A stretch of DNA of 33,501 bases from Hespellia sp. (GCA_028689735.1 JAQVCP010000032.1:1-33501), one strand, 5' to 3'. Shown: positions 24,676 to 32,727, counted from the first letter of the stretch. The notes: generated by a model from the sequence alone, not told the origin. Program-made: numbers and translations.

Positions 24676-25533
24676 CTACACTGCTCTCAGTTTCTCCACA
24701 AACTCATTACTCAGACAGATTTTCGCCACATAAAAAACATCCCCGGTCATGTATACCTGCCAGTCATCGTCAACCTCTACCTGTAGATTTCCACCAGGCA
24801 TATGCACGATGACCTTGCTGTTGGTCAATCCAAGCTTATATGCAACCCCAGCAGCAGCGCAGGCTCCGGTTCCGGATGCAAGTGTATATCCTGCACCACG
24901 CTCAAAAATCTCGATTGCAATGTTTTCATTGTCAATGACCTTCATGATCTGAGTATTGATTTTGTTTGGAAAATATCTTGCTACTTCGGAATAATTTCCA
25001 ATCTTGCATACAAGTGGTTCCGAGATTTCTCTCATAGGAATGATGCAATGTGGATTTCCAATGGTGACACAAGTTGCCGGATAAAGAGTCCTGCCAAAAA
25101 CCATGTCTTCATTGATAACTTCTCTTCGCTCACCTGTCACCGGAATCTCATCACTCCAGAACGAGAGTTGCCCCATAGAAACGCGGAGTCTGCTTCCATC
25201 CTCATTCAGATAAGTAATTTCCACATCACCGCCATCTGTTTTCATAATGAAATTCTTTTTCTGGACATAACTGGCATCCTTCAGATATTTTGCAAAAATG
25301 CGGACACCATTTCCACTCTTCTCAGCAATACTCCCATCTGGATTCCAGATTCGTACAGACAAACCGTTTTCTTCCATGATTGGTCCTTCCAGCACACCGT
25401 CCGAACCAAGTCCCATATTTCTATTACAGATCATCTTGACATTTTCCTCTGTCAGTACTAATTCATTTTTATTCGGATCATAAACAACATAATCATTTCC
25501 CAGTCCGTGATATCTCTCCAATGTGATTTTCAT
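24676..25533 (-). CDS. DapF-family protein lacking both catalytic cysteines
   Basis: This 285-residue protein has the diaminopimelate epimerase layout, two similar halves: MKITLERYHGLGNDYVVYD at the start, NPDGSIAEKSGNGVRIFAKY, VTIGNPHCII, and ERGAGYTLASGTGACAAAG. In DapF both active-site residues are cysteines (CGNG and CGTG). Here they are Ser73 (AGT codon) and Ser220 (TCC codon). Family knowledge says DapF with serine at these places loses normal epimerisation. The protein may act on another substrate or be a non-epimerase paralogue, or the organism may have a second true DapF. The start at 25533 follows GGTGGAGGG. It is convergent with the cell-wall hydrolase and divergent from the AraC gene, not in a lysine operon. 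Confidence 0.88.
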   Translation of the reverse strand: MKITLERYHGLGNDYVVYDPNKNELVLTEENVKMICNRNMGLGSDGVLEGPIMEENGLSVRIWNPDGSIAEKSGNGVRIFAKYLKDASYVQKKNFIMKTDGGDVEITYLNEDGSRLRVSMGQLSFWSDEIPVTGERREVINEDMVFGRTLYPATCVTIGNPHCIIPMREISEPLVCKIGNYSEVARYFPNKINTQIMKVIDNENIAIEIFERGAGYTLASGTGACAAAGVAYKLGLTNSKVIVHMPGGNLQVEVDDDWQVYMTGDVFYVAKICLSNEFVEKLRAV

Positions 25534-25629
25534 ACAAAACCCTCCACCTATTCTATTCATAATTCCCACTAATTTGTTCTCTACCTTTACTTTACCAAGC
25601 ATTATTTACAATTAATAGAAATATGGTGC

Positions 25630-25657
25630 TTTACATATTGCAAAAAATGCTTATAAT
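25630..25657 (+). promoter_or_regulatory. Promoter of the AraC-family regulator
   Basis: TTTACA (25630-25635) and TATAAT (25652-25657) have a 16-nt spacer and lie 53 bp before the ATG at 25711. Confidence 0.6.
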
Positions 25658-25710
25658 GATTTTATATATACAATCATATGATGCATGACATCAGAAAGGA
25701 ACTATTTACC

Positions 25711-26550
25711 ATGCCTAATTATTCCAAAAGGGGATATCTCAACAGTGACTTCCGTATTTTCCATCTGGAAGATAGTATAAAAAAAGAATTTGATTATCAT
25801 TACCATGAATTTCACAAGATCACTATTTTTATCAAGGGCTCCGTTAAATACTATATTGAAGGAAAGTCTTACGAACTGGAACCATACGATATCGTTCTGG
25901 TGAACCGCAATGACATTCATAAAATTGAAGTGGATAATTCTGTTCCTTACGAGCGCATCATCATCTATATCTCCCCATCTTTTATTGAGGCCTATCACAC
26001 GGATGATTATGACCTTGGATATTGTTTTGCCGAGGCACAACGGGAACATGCCAATGTGCTACGTATTCATTCTCTTGAAAAAAGTTCACTGTTCAAGATT
26101 ACAAACCGCCTGGAGAAATCATTTGCCGACACCGACTACGCCAGTGACTTGTACCGTCAGGTCCTATTTCTGGAATTCATGATTCAGCTAAACCGAACGG
26201 CAATCAAAAAACATCTCGACTTCATGGAAGCAGATCTTTACAATGAGAAGGTTGTCGAGATTCTGCATTACATCAACCAGAATCTGACCTCCGCCCTGAC
26301 TATCGATGATCTCTCCAACCGCTTTTTTCTCAGCAAATTTTATATGATGCGCCTTTTCAAAGCCGAAACCGGATACACCATCGGCAACTACATTACATAC
26401 CGCCGGCTCCTTCTCGCAAGAGAAGCCATCCTCTCCGGTGTGCCAATTACCAAGGCTTGCTATGACTGCGGTTTTACAGACTATTCCGCATTCTCACGGG
26501 CATACAAAAAAGAGTTCAAGGCATCTCCCCGAACTCTTTTAAATGGTTGA
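25711..26550 (+). CDS. AraC family transcriptional regulator with cupin sensor domain
   Basis: This 279-residue protein combines an N-terminal cupin-type ligand domain (FDYHYHEFHKITIFIKGSVK, then SYELEPYDIVLVNRNDIHKI, residues about 30-85) with a C-terminal double helix-turn-helix of the AraC type (LTIDDLSNRFFLSKFYMMRL and ITKACYDCGFTDYSAFSRAY, about 190-275). The start at 25711 has AAAGGAA in front; an ATG 33 bp earlier has no ribosome site. It is divergent from the DapF-like gene and convergent with cstA, so either could be a target. Regulators of this type often sense sugars or other small molecules; the effector is unknown. Confidence 0.91.
   Translation: MPNYSKRGYLNSDFRIFHLEDSIKKEFDYHYHEFHKITIFIKGSVKYYIEGKSYELEPYDIVLVNRNDIHKIEVDNSVPYERIIIYISPSFIEAYHTDDYDLGYCFAEAQREHANVLRIHSLEKSSLFKITNRLEKSFADTDYASDLYRQVLFLEFMIQLNRTAIKKHLDFMEADLYNEKVVEILHYINQNLTSALTIDDLSNRFFLSKFYMMRLFKAETGYTIGNYITYRRLLLAREAILSGVPITKACYDCGFTDYSAFSRAYKKEFKASPRTLLNG
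26506..26540 (-). terminator. cstA terminator lying inside the end of the AraC gene
   Basis: AAAAGAGTTC (26508-26517) pairs with GAACTCTTTT (26531-26540) across a 13-nt loop. On the minus strand it is followed by six T and lies 34 bp beyond the cstA stop codon. The stem is also codons of the AraC gene's last residues. Confidence 0.7.
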
Positions 26551-26573
26551 ATTATTTTGATTCTAAATAAGTA

Positions 26574-28304
26574 CTATTTTTCTTCTTTCTGGCCTGCCAA
26601 TGTCTTCACGCCATCGAATGCAAGGATGATTGCGCAGATAATTAACAGTACTGCAAGAATCAGAAGTGCGACAGCCCAGCCTACTTCTGTGCCAGCTGCA
26701 ATCTGTGCAATCTTTCCCTTGATCGTAAATACAAGTGATGTCAATGTTACTACCAGCATAAATGCCATTGGGAACAAGAACATCTTGTTGTTCTTTCCAA
26801 CTTTTCCAAGCCAGGTTGCCACTGCTAATAATCCGAGAGCGGCGAGCAGCTGGTTGGCTGCTCCGAATAATGGCCAGATTTTTGCATAGCCTGTCATTCC
26901 AAGTGCAATGCCAAGTACAACGGTAATAATAGTTGCCACATATGGATTGGTCAATGTCTTTTTATATCCTGTTGCATCTTTGTAGCTCTGTCCAGGCTCA
27001 AGCCAGAACTCCTGGAACATGTAACGTGCAAGACGTGTCGCTGTATCCAGTGATGTCAGGCAGAAAGCTGACACTGCAAGAATCAGCAATGAATAGATGA
27101 CGCTCTCTGTTCCTGCAAGTGCCGGAACGGTTGCCACCATCTTAGAAATACCTGTTGCAAATACTGCAGTAGGCACTACTGTCTCGCCTGCTGAGTATGA
27201 TTTCCAGATAAATCCAACTGCACAAAGTGAGATAATTGCAAGTGCACATTCGATCAGCATACCACCGTACGCAATTGGCTGTGCATCTTTTTCATTGTCT
27301 AGCTGCTTTGCTGTTGTGCCGGAACCAACCAGTGAATGAAAGCCTGAGATTGCGCCACAGGCGATGGTTACGAACAGTGCCGGGAACATGGTTCCAAGGG
27401 ACGTTCCTGTCGGCGCCAGTGTATCTGTAAATCCAGTAAATGCCGGAATATCTGTTCCACCCTGTCCCATAAAAGTTGCACCTATAATACCTATGACAGC
27501 AACAATCATCATACCATAAAGTAAGAAAGAACTCAGGTAATCACGTGGCTGAAGCAGAATCCAGACCGGTGTCACCGATGCGATCATGATATAGACACCT
27601 ACGATAATCATCCAGGTCTTATTGCTCAAGTACAGCGGATGCCAGTTAAGTCCAATTGCCATACATGCGATAATTGCAACAACTCCGATGACTGTGGATA
27701 CACCAAGAGAAGCATTTCTCCGGTATACGAAAATACCAAATACAATGGCAATCAGTATGAACAGAATAGAAATCATTGCTGTAGAAGCATTTGCTGCGCT
27801 TGCGGCAACATCCAGTACTCCGCTTTCATCGTATGTAGCCATAAATGTATTGGCAACGATCGATGCAAAAGCTGCAACTACGAGTAACAATGTCAGGTAT
27901 CCAAAGATAATAAACAATTTCTTTGCCTTGGATCCCATCGTATCAGCGATAACCTCTCCGATAGACTGTCCCTTATGACGGATAGACGCAAACAATGCAC
28001 CAAAGTCATGAACTGCACCGAAGAAAATACCTCCGATTAATACCCATAACAGTACCGGTACCCAGCCAAATACTGCTGCCTGAATTGGTCCGTTAATCGG
28101 ACCTGCCCCTGCGATGGATGAAAAATGATGTCCCAATAGGACTGGAGCCTTTGCCGGACAATAGTCCATGCCATCCTCCAACTCATGTGCCGGTGTCGTC
28201 TTCCCCGGATCGACACCCCACTGCTTGGATAACCACCTTCCATAAGTAAGATATGCAATGACAAGAATTGCAATACCGATAATTAAAATTACTGCTGCGT
28301 TCAT
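26574..28304 (-). CDS. cstA: CstA family carbon starvation transporter
   Basis: This 576-residue membrane protein with about 16 hydrophobic segments belongs to the CstA family. Family features are the N-terminal YGRWLSKQWGVDP, HELEDGMDYCPAKAPVLLGH, the SIAGAGPINGPIQAAVFGW block, GAVHDFGALFASIRHKGQSI, and LQPRDYLSSFLLYGMM. CstA proteins have been linked to peptide uptake and, in close relatives, pyruvate uptake. The ATG at 28304 after AAGGAGA with 10-nt spacing is preferred to a GTG three codons upstream that touches the ribosome site. A small uncharacterised gene lies 75 bp upstream on the same strand; the gap has a GGAACC-AGG-GGTTCC hairpin (28349-28363). The transported substrate here is unknown. 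Confidence 0.93.
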   Translation of the reverse strand: MNAAVILIIGIAILVIAYLTYGRWLSKQWGVDPGKTTPAHELEDGMDYCPAKAPVLLGHHFSSIAGAGPINGPIQAAVFGWVPVLLWVLIGGIFFGAVHDFGALFASIRHKGQSIGEVIADTMGSKAKKLFIIFGYLTLLLVVAAFASIVANTFMATYDESGVLDVAASAANASTAMISILFILIAIVFGIFVYRRNASLGVSTVIGVVAIIACMAIGLNWHPLYLSNKTWMIIVGVYIMIASVTPVWILLQPRDYLSSFLLYGMMIVAVIGIIGATFMGQGGTDIPAFTGFTDTLAPTGTSLGTMFPALFVTIACGAISGFHSLVGSGTTAKQLDNEKDAQPIAYGGMLIECALAIISLCAVGFIWKSYSAGETVVPTAVFATGISKMVATVPALAGTESVIYSLLILAVSAFCLTSLDTATRLARYMFQEFWLEPGQSYKDATGYKKTLTNPYVATIITVVLGIALGMTGYAKIWPLFGAANQLLAALGLLAVATWLGKVGKNNKMFLFPMAFMLVVTLTSLVFTIKGKIAQIAAGTEVGWAVALLILAVLLIICAIILAFDGVKTLAGQKEEK

Positions 28305-28379
28305 AAAATTCACTCTCCTTCTATTATGTCTTACGCATTCGTATTTTTGGAACCCCTGGTTCCTTTTATGCCAAAAAGG

Positions 28380-28898
28380 TCAAAAAGCCTTTTTATAGCC
28401 CTTTACTAACTCCCGCGCTGCAGGATTGCCGATGATCTTCTTATTCTCCATGTCGAACACGAGTATCCTCACCTCCGAATATCCACGAAGCCCCCATCTG
28501 TAATTTTTGAAAAAGCGAAATTTTTTTATTGCCTTTTTTACCTCATCTGAAATACCTTGATCTATAATATAAACCCCCGTGATATAAGTGTACATGTGAT
28601 CCTTCTTCGTACACTTTTCACCCTTTCTGACTAGCTGCGGCTCAATAAATGAAACGACATGCTTCTTAAATCTGTTCAGGTCTTCCACCGACAGCTTTTG
28701 TTTTTGAGCAAAAAAAGTATGCTCATAACAATCTGCACGCCATAATTCTGCTTTCTTCACGAGAACGTATTTGGCACTGCTAACATTGAAACTGGCATAC
28801 GCGTCGAAGATATCACCGTTGATATCATAGGGACGTATTATGTCAAAAGCCGATCGATAGGAATTGATCATCTTCTCTAAATAGTCTTGTCCTGTCAT
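28380..28898 (-). CDS. Uncharacterised 172-residue protein upstream of cstA
   Basis: This small soluble protein has no signal peptide or membrane segment. It begins MTGQDYLEKMINSYRSAFDI and has the strands DAYASFNVSSAKYVLVKKAE, a Lys/Glu-rich middle, MYTYITGVYIID, and the end GLRGYSEVRILVFDMENK. I recall this pattern from a family of unknown function in Firmicutes (possibly DUF8052), but I could not confirm the name. The start has AAAGGAAC in front. It may be co-transcribed with cstA 75 bp downstream. An AAAAAGG/CCTTTTT hairpin overlaps its stop codon. No function is proposed. Confidence 0.75.
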   Translation of the reverse strand: MTGQDYLEKMINSYRSAFDIIRPYDINGDIFDAYASFNVSSAKYVLVKKAELWRADCYEHTFFAQKQKLSVEDLNRFKKHVVSFIEPQLVRKGEKCTKKDHMYTYITGVYIIDQGISDEVKKAIKKFRFFKNYRWGLRGYSEVRILVFDMENKKIIGNPAARELVKGYKKAF

Positions 28899-28960
28899 AT
28901 GAAATTGTTCCTTTCAAGCACAACGCCCTGTACGCTTTGCCAACAGCACGTTATATGCAA

Positions 28961-29001
28961 TAAAACCATGTGTCTAGTCTACACCTAGTCACATGGTTTT
29001 A
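28961..29001 (-). terminator. Terminator of the two-component operon
   Basis: TAAAACCATGTG (28961-28972) pairs with CACATGGTTTTA (28990-29001); after one mismatch the stem continues with CTAG/CTAG. It lies about 60 bp beyond the histidine kinase stop on the minus strand, with TTTTATT following. Confidence 0.8.
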
Positions 29002-29060
29002 CAATGATTTGTTTATACTTTTTTCATAAATTCTATATTTTTTTAATATATTAAAATACA

Positions 29061-30401
29061 TCAATTTCCATTTGGAAACTGTATGATTACTTTTGTTCCG
29101 CTTCCATAGGCGCTTTCCACATGTACTTCCGCACCATGCAGCAATGCCCCGTGTTTTACGATGGATAATCCAAGGCCCGTACCGCCGTGCTCCTTAGAAT
29201 GGCTCTTGTCCACGCGATAAAATCGCTCAAAGATACGCCCCTGATGTTCCTTTGGGATTCCGATTCCCGAATCGCTGATTACGACCTTGGGTCCATTCAG
29301 AGTATTCCCTGCCCAGACACTCAACTCTCCTCCCGTGACATTGTATTTCACTCCATTTTCACAGATATTATAGATCATCTCATCCAGAATTTGGCGAATG
29401 CCTCGATAATATACCTGTTCTCCCATCACTTCCACATGCACATGCTTTTCTTCGATCTGCGGCGCAAGCCTGCTGCACACCTCTCTGCATAATCCATATA
29501 AGTCTACATTCTCCTTCTCAAGCTCCACAGACTCATCATCCAGCTTCGACAGCTTGATAATATCTTCCACCAGCGTGATGAGCCGTCTTGCTTCTTTGTA
29601 AATTCGTCCGGCGAATCCCGGGATATCCTGTTCCTTTACCATGCCGTTCTGAATAATCTCTGCATAGCCGGAAATTGAAGTAAGGGGGGTCTTCAGCTCA
29701 TGGGATACATTTGCTGAGAACTCCTTTCTCATATCTGCAATGGCGTCCTTTTCCTTATTCTGTGTATCAATCGCAACCAAAAGCGGTGTCAATTCCTCGT
29801 ACACATCGTTTTCCAGGGGATGTTCAATATCTAGCTGATTGATGGGACGAATGATCTTCTCCGTCTGCCACTTCGATAAAATCCATGCCAGGCCGATCAT
29901 CAATATGGCGAGAATAATCATGACCGGAAACATGTTAAACGCAGTGGTCGCCACGTTGTCCATTGTCTTGGACACGCGCAGTACCGTTCCATCGTCCAGC
30001 AAAATCGCATAATAGAACAGCTGCTTTCCCATCGTGTCTGATATTCGAATCTCTTCTCCACTTCCATTCTTTCTTGCAAGCTTAATCTCCGCCCTGGAGT
30101 TATGGTTCTCAAGAGTCTGGGCAGGCTCCTTGGAATCATAAAGCACCGTACCATCCAGATCGACCCAGGTAATCCGGGTGTCACTGTCTATGGAATCGAT
30201 GTCTTCAAGATAAACCTCTCCTGCTTCGAGAACCGCTGTTCTGATATAATCCGTCTCTTGTCTGACTTCCCGTTTCATAATCGACAAACTTTGCTGATAT
30301 ACAACAAGAGTCAGGACGGCATAAGAAATAAGCAGTGTTATCACCAGAACCAGTTCCGTGCTCTTTTGTATCTTCGTGCGCATCTGTCTTTTATTTTTCA
30401 T
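29061..30401 (-). CDS. Sensor histidine kinase (PhoR-like)
   Basis: This 446-residue membrane kinase has a first membrane segment at about 16-38, an extracytoplasmic region of about 115 residues (WVDLDGTVLYDSKEP), and a second membrane segment at about 158-180. The cytoplasmic kinase core has the phosphorylated histidine in SANVSHELKTPLTSISGYAE, the N box MIYNICENGVKYN, G1 ISDSGIGIP, F box RIFERFYRVDK and G2 GGTGLGLSIV. The overall form resembles Gram-positive PhoR, but no phosphate genes are present in the window. It starts 11 bp inside the end of the response regulator gene, after AGGAG, so the pair is co-translated. The signal is not determined. Confidence 0.92.
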   Translation of the reverse strand: MKNKRQMRTKIQKSTELVLVITLLISYAVLTLVVYQQSLSIMKREVRQETDYIRTAVLEAGEVYLEDIDSIDSDTRITWVDLDGTVLYDSKEPAQTLENHNSRAEIKLARKNGSGEEIRISDTMGKQLFYYAILLDDGTVLRVSKTMDNVATTAFNMFPVMIILAILMIGLAWILSKWQTEKIIRPINQLDIEHPLENDVYEELTPLLVAIDTQNKEKDAIADMRKEFSANVSHELKTPLTSISGYAEIIQNGMVKEQDIPGFAGRIYKEARRLITLVEDIIKLSKLDDESVELEKENVDLYGLCREVCSRLAPQIEEKHVHVEVMGEQVYYRGIRQILDEMIYNICENGVKYNVTGGELSVWAGNTLNGPKVVISDSGIGIPKEHQGRIFERFYRVDKSHSKEHGGTGLGLSIVKHGALLHGAEVHVESAYGSGTKVIIQFPNGN

Positions 30402-31071
30402 CCAAATCTCCTATCCGGTACCCTACTCCGCGAACAGTCTCGATCATATCCCCATAATCGCCAAGTTTCTGTCTGAGGGTACGAATGTGGACGTCAACTG
30501 TACGGGTCTCTCCGTCAAAATCATATCCCCATATCTCCGCCAGCAGCTGGTTCCTCGTGAGCACGATATTCCTGTGACTCATGAGTCTGTCCAATAGTTC
30601 AAACTCCTTCAATGTCAGGGCAACGCTCTCGCCTGCCACCGTCACTTCATGCTTCTTCCGGTTGATTGCAATTGCGCCTGCAGCTACCTGCTCCTCTGGA
30701 TTCACTGTTCTGCACCGACGCAGCACTGCCTTAATCCTTGACACCAGTTCCATCATTCCAAACGGCTTTGTTACATAATCATCTGCCCCTGCGTCTAGCC
30801 CTACTACTTTATCGTACTCAGCACCCTTAGCCGTAACCATGATAACCGGAATATCTTTTGTCTTAGCAGAATTCTTGATTCGCTTCAGAAGCGCAATTCC
30901 GTCTTCTCCCGGGAGCATAATGTCCATCAGTACCAGATCCGGGGTCTCAAATGCAAGCGCCTCCATAAAACTTCTCCCATCCGGGAAGCCCTTGGCACCC
31001 AGACCGGTGGTCTCCAGCGTATATACAACCAACTCGCGAATATTATCATCATCTTCTACACAAAATATCAT
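30391..31071 (-). CDS. OmpR/PhoB-type response regulator
   Basis: This 226-residue regulator has a receiver domain with the acidic pocket CVEDDDNI, the phospho-acceptor Asp in DLVLMDIMLPGEDG, the switch Thr in MVTAKG, and the conserved Lys in DYVTKPFGM. The C-terminal winged helix has LTLKEFELLDRLMSH and TVDVHIRTLRQKLG, then the end VRGVGYRI. The ATG at 31071 follows AGGAGGATGTAAA; an upstream open extension is rejected because it would cover the probable operator. It is the partner of the kinase gene it overlaps. Direct repeats upstream (31119-31153) suggest autoregulation. Confidence 0.94.
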   Translation of the reverse strand: MIFCVEDDDNIRELVVYTLETTGLGAKGFPDGRSFMEALAFETPDLVLMDIMLPGEDGIALLKRIKNSAKTKDIPVIMVTAKGAEYDKVVGLDAGADDYVTKPFGMMELVSRIKAVLRRCRTVNPEEQVAAGAIAINRKKHEVTVAGESVALTLKEFELLDRLMSHRNIVLTRNQLLAEIWGYDFDGETRTVDVHIRTLRQKLGDYGDMIETVRGVGYRIGDLDEK

Positions 31072-31118
31072 TTTACATCCTCCTACTGTACTTATATTCC
31101 AATAGCATACAGTACGCC

Positions 31119-31153
31119 TGTTAAATCTATTCTGCCACACTTGTTAAATCTAT
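31119..31153 (-). promoter_or_regulatory. Direct repeats, probable response-regulator operator
   Basis: The 12-mer ATAGATTTAACA occurs twice on the minus strand (31142-31153 and 31119-31130), spaced 23 bp start to start, about two helix turns. Its TTTAACA core resembles the TTAACA-type half sites of Gram-positive PhoP. It lies about 50 bp upstream of the response regulator start codon, where an activator or autoregulator would bind. Confidence 0.55.
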
Positions 31154-31271
31154 GTAAAGTAATTTTACGTATTTTCTCCATTTTTTAGAAAATATACTTT
31201 CACATCAAGCGTATACGCGGAATTCTCTTTTCCACTTCCTCACAGCATCTTTTGCAAAGTTCTATGTTCAG

Positions 31272-32060
31272 CTATTCTTCCCCAAATGTAAATGCATGAT
31301 TCATTGGACCACTCCCTTTGCCCAGATCAAGCATCGCCGCAAGAGCTCCTGACAGATAAGTTTTCGCATTCTCAATCGAAAGATCCAGAGTCTTGCCCTT
31401 TGCCAGGTTGGATGCAATGGCACTGGATAATGTGCAGCCTGTTCCATGGGTGTTTGGGTTGTCAATTCTTTTGCCATGATACCACTTACAGGTTCCATTA
31501 TCATAAAGCAAATCATCCGCATCGTGAACCTGATGTCCTCCCTTGCACAGAACCGCGCAGCCATATTGTTCACTGATGATCTTTGCCGCATCTATCATCT
31601 CTTCCTTCGTCACAATCTTCCTGCCGGATAAAATTTCCGCCTCCGGAATATTGGGAGTGAGAAGCGAAGCAAGGGGAAGCAGCCTCTGTTTCAAGACTAT
31701 TATCGCATCCTCTTTCAGCAGTCTGGAACCGCTGGTTGCCACCATGACCGGATCCACCACAATGTTCTCTGCCTGATATTCTTCCATTGCATCTGCAATC
31801 GTTTCAATCAGTCTAGCAGATGCTGCCATTCCAATCTTCACCGCATCCGGACGGATATCTGTAAAAATGCAGTCCAGCTGCTTCTTCAAAAATTCCGGAG
31901 GAACCTCCATAATGTCTGTCACCCCTAATGTATTCTGTGCCGTCAGTGCTGTAATCGCACTCATGGCATACACTCCATGGACTGTCATGGTCTTGATATC
32001 TGCCTGGATACCGGCGCCTCCGCTGGAATCACTTCCTGCAATTGTCAGTGCTGTCTTCAT
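31272..32060 (-). CDS. thiD: Hydroxymethylpyrimidine/phosphomethylpyrimidine kinase
   Basis: This 262-residue ribokinase-fold enzyme phosphorylates HMP and HMP-phosphate to HMP-pyrophosphate for thiamine synthesis or salvage. It has the start IAGSDSSGGAGIQADIKT, VVDPVMVATSG, TPNIPEAEIL, the lysine in VLCKGGH, and the catalytic aspartate-loop region NTHGTGCTLSSAIASNLA. Length is standard. The start follows AAGGAGG. It is preceded by a terminator hairpin (32122-32160) and a TPP riboswitch (32181-32261), so expression should fall when thiamine pyrophosphate is plentiful. No thiE, thiM or thi transporter lies beside it, so this is a single-gene thiamine unit. Confidence 0.95.
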   Translation of the reverse strand: MKTALTIAGSDSSGGAGIQADIKTMTVHGVYAMSAITALTAQNTLGVTDIMEVPPEFLKKQLDCIFTDIRPDAVKIGMAASARLIETIADAMEEYQAENIVVDPVMVATSGSRLLKEDAIIVLKQRLLPLASLLTPNIPEAEILSGRKIVTKEEMIDAAKIISEQYGCAVLCKGGHQVHDADDLLYDNGTCKWYHGKRIDNPNTHGTGCTLSSAIASNLAKGKTLDLSIENAKTYLSGALAAMLDLGKGSGPMNHAFTFGEE

Positions 32061-32121
32061 TTTTTTATTTCCTCCTTATCAAACTTGCTGCGTCCTGCAC
32101 AGCCATAGCTTTTTCATGCAG

Positions 32122-32160
32122 CAAAAAACTGTGGAAATACCTTGAAGATATTCCCACAGT
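32122..32160 (-). terminator. Riboswitch-controlled terminator before thiD
   Basis: On the minus strand ACTGTGGGAATATC, loop TTCAA, GGTATTTCCACAGT, followed by TTTTTT. It sits 21 nt after the TPP riboswitch and about 60 bp before the thiD start, the usual place for transcriptional attenuation. Confidence 0.88.
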
Positions 32161-32180
32161 CCCTACGCTGTCATGATATA

Positions 32181-32261
32181 TCCCTACGTTGGCATTATCC
32201 AAATCAGGTTACAGGTCAAGGCTTCCATAAGCCTACTCTCAGCCCGCTTCTGCGAGCTCCC
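32181..32261 (-). promoter_or_regulatory. TPP riboswitch (THI element)
   Basis: The minus strand shows all hallmark blocks of the TPP aptamer: GGGAGCTCGCA, GGGCTGAGAGTAGG, the variable GGCTTATGGAAGCC hairpin, ACCTGATTTGGATAATGCCA, and the end ACGTAGGGA. It regulates thiD downstream through the terminator at 32122-32160. A second GCGTAGGGA just after the aptamer (around 32161-32169) precedes the terminator stem and may take part in the switch between folds. Confidence 0.95.
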
Positions 32262-32266
32262 TTTGT

Positions 32267-32298
32267 AAAGCGGACATTCGCAATCCGCTTTGCTACTT
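32267..32298 (-). repeat. Dispersed palindromic repeat, copy 5 (ridA end, before riboswitch)
   Basis: The minus strand reads AAGTAGCAAAGCGGATTGCG and AATGTCCGCTTT. Its AAGTAGC lead, shared with copy 4, contains the ridA stop codon TAG, and its far arm ends 5 nt before the riboswitch begins. Confidence 0.75.
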
Positions 32299-32667
32299 CT
32301 TAGCGATACATTCAATCTCAAGTGCTGCGCCCTTTGGAAGAGCCGCCACCTGTACGGCGCTTCTTGCCGGATACGGTGCTGTAAAGAATGTCTCATAAGT
32401 CTCATTCATTGCTACAAAGTCATTCAAATCTGTCATGAATACAGTCGTCTTTACAACATGATCCATTGTCATTCCATTCTCAGCCAGAATGGCTTTCAGG
32501 TTATTCAATGAATTGGTTGTCATCTCCTTGATATCTTTCCCCATCTCCCCTGTTGCCGGGTTCAGTGGAAGCTGTCCGGAACAGTAAACAGTCTCTCCGG
32601 CCTCAATCCCCTGAGAATATGGTCCGATTGCGCCTGGTGCATTTGTTGTTGCGATTGCTTTTTTCAT
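32293..32667 (-). CDS. ridA: RidA family enamine/imine deaminase
   Basis: This 124-residue protein of the YjgF/YER057c/UK114 family hydrolyses reactive 2-aminoacrylate and related enamines released by PLP enzymes. It works as a trimer in the cytosol. It has TTNAPGAIGPYSQGI, YCSGQLPLNP, TVFMTDLNDF, and the conserved Arg102 (PARSAVQV) and Glu119 (LEIECIA). The start follows AGGAGG. Its stop codon falls inside the palindromic repeat that adjoins the TPP riboswitch. A possible extended -10 (TGCTATACT on the minus strand at 32719-32727) lies upstream. Confidence 0.95.
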   Translation of the reverse strand: MKKAIATTNAPGAIGPYSQGIEAGETVYCSGQLPLNPATGEMGKDIKEMTTNSLNNLKAILAENGMTMDHVVKTTVFMTDLNDFVAMNETYETFFTAPYPARSAVQVAALPKGAALEIECIAKK

Positions 32668-32718
32668 CTGTGTTACCTCCTATGATAAATGAGTATAAAT
32701 CAAATATATTTCTTAAAA

Positions 32719-32727
32719 AGTATAGCA
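32719..32727 (-). promoter_or_regulatory. Possible extended -10 promoter of ridA
   Basis: TGCTATACT on the minus strand is a TGN-extended -10 about 50 bp before the ridA start. No good -35 is visible at 17 nt. A second TATACT further downstream is an alternative. Confidence 0.35.

Noticed and set aside
31209-31218. Perfect palindrome GCGTATACGC between thiD and the response regulator gene
   Set aside because: Ten bases with no second copy nearby and no clear promoter context; too little to call an operator.
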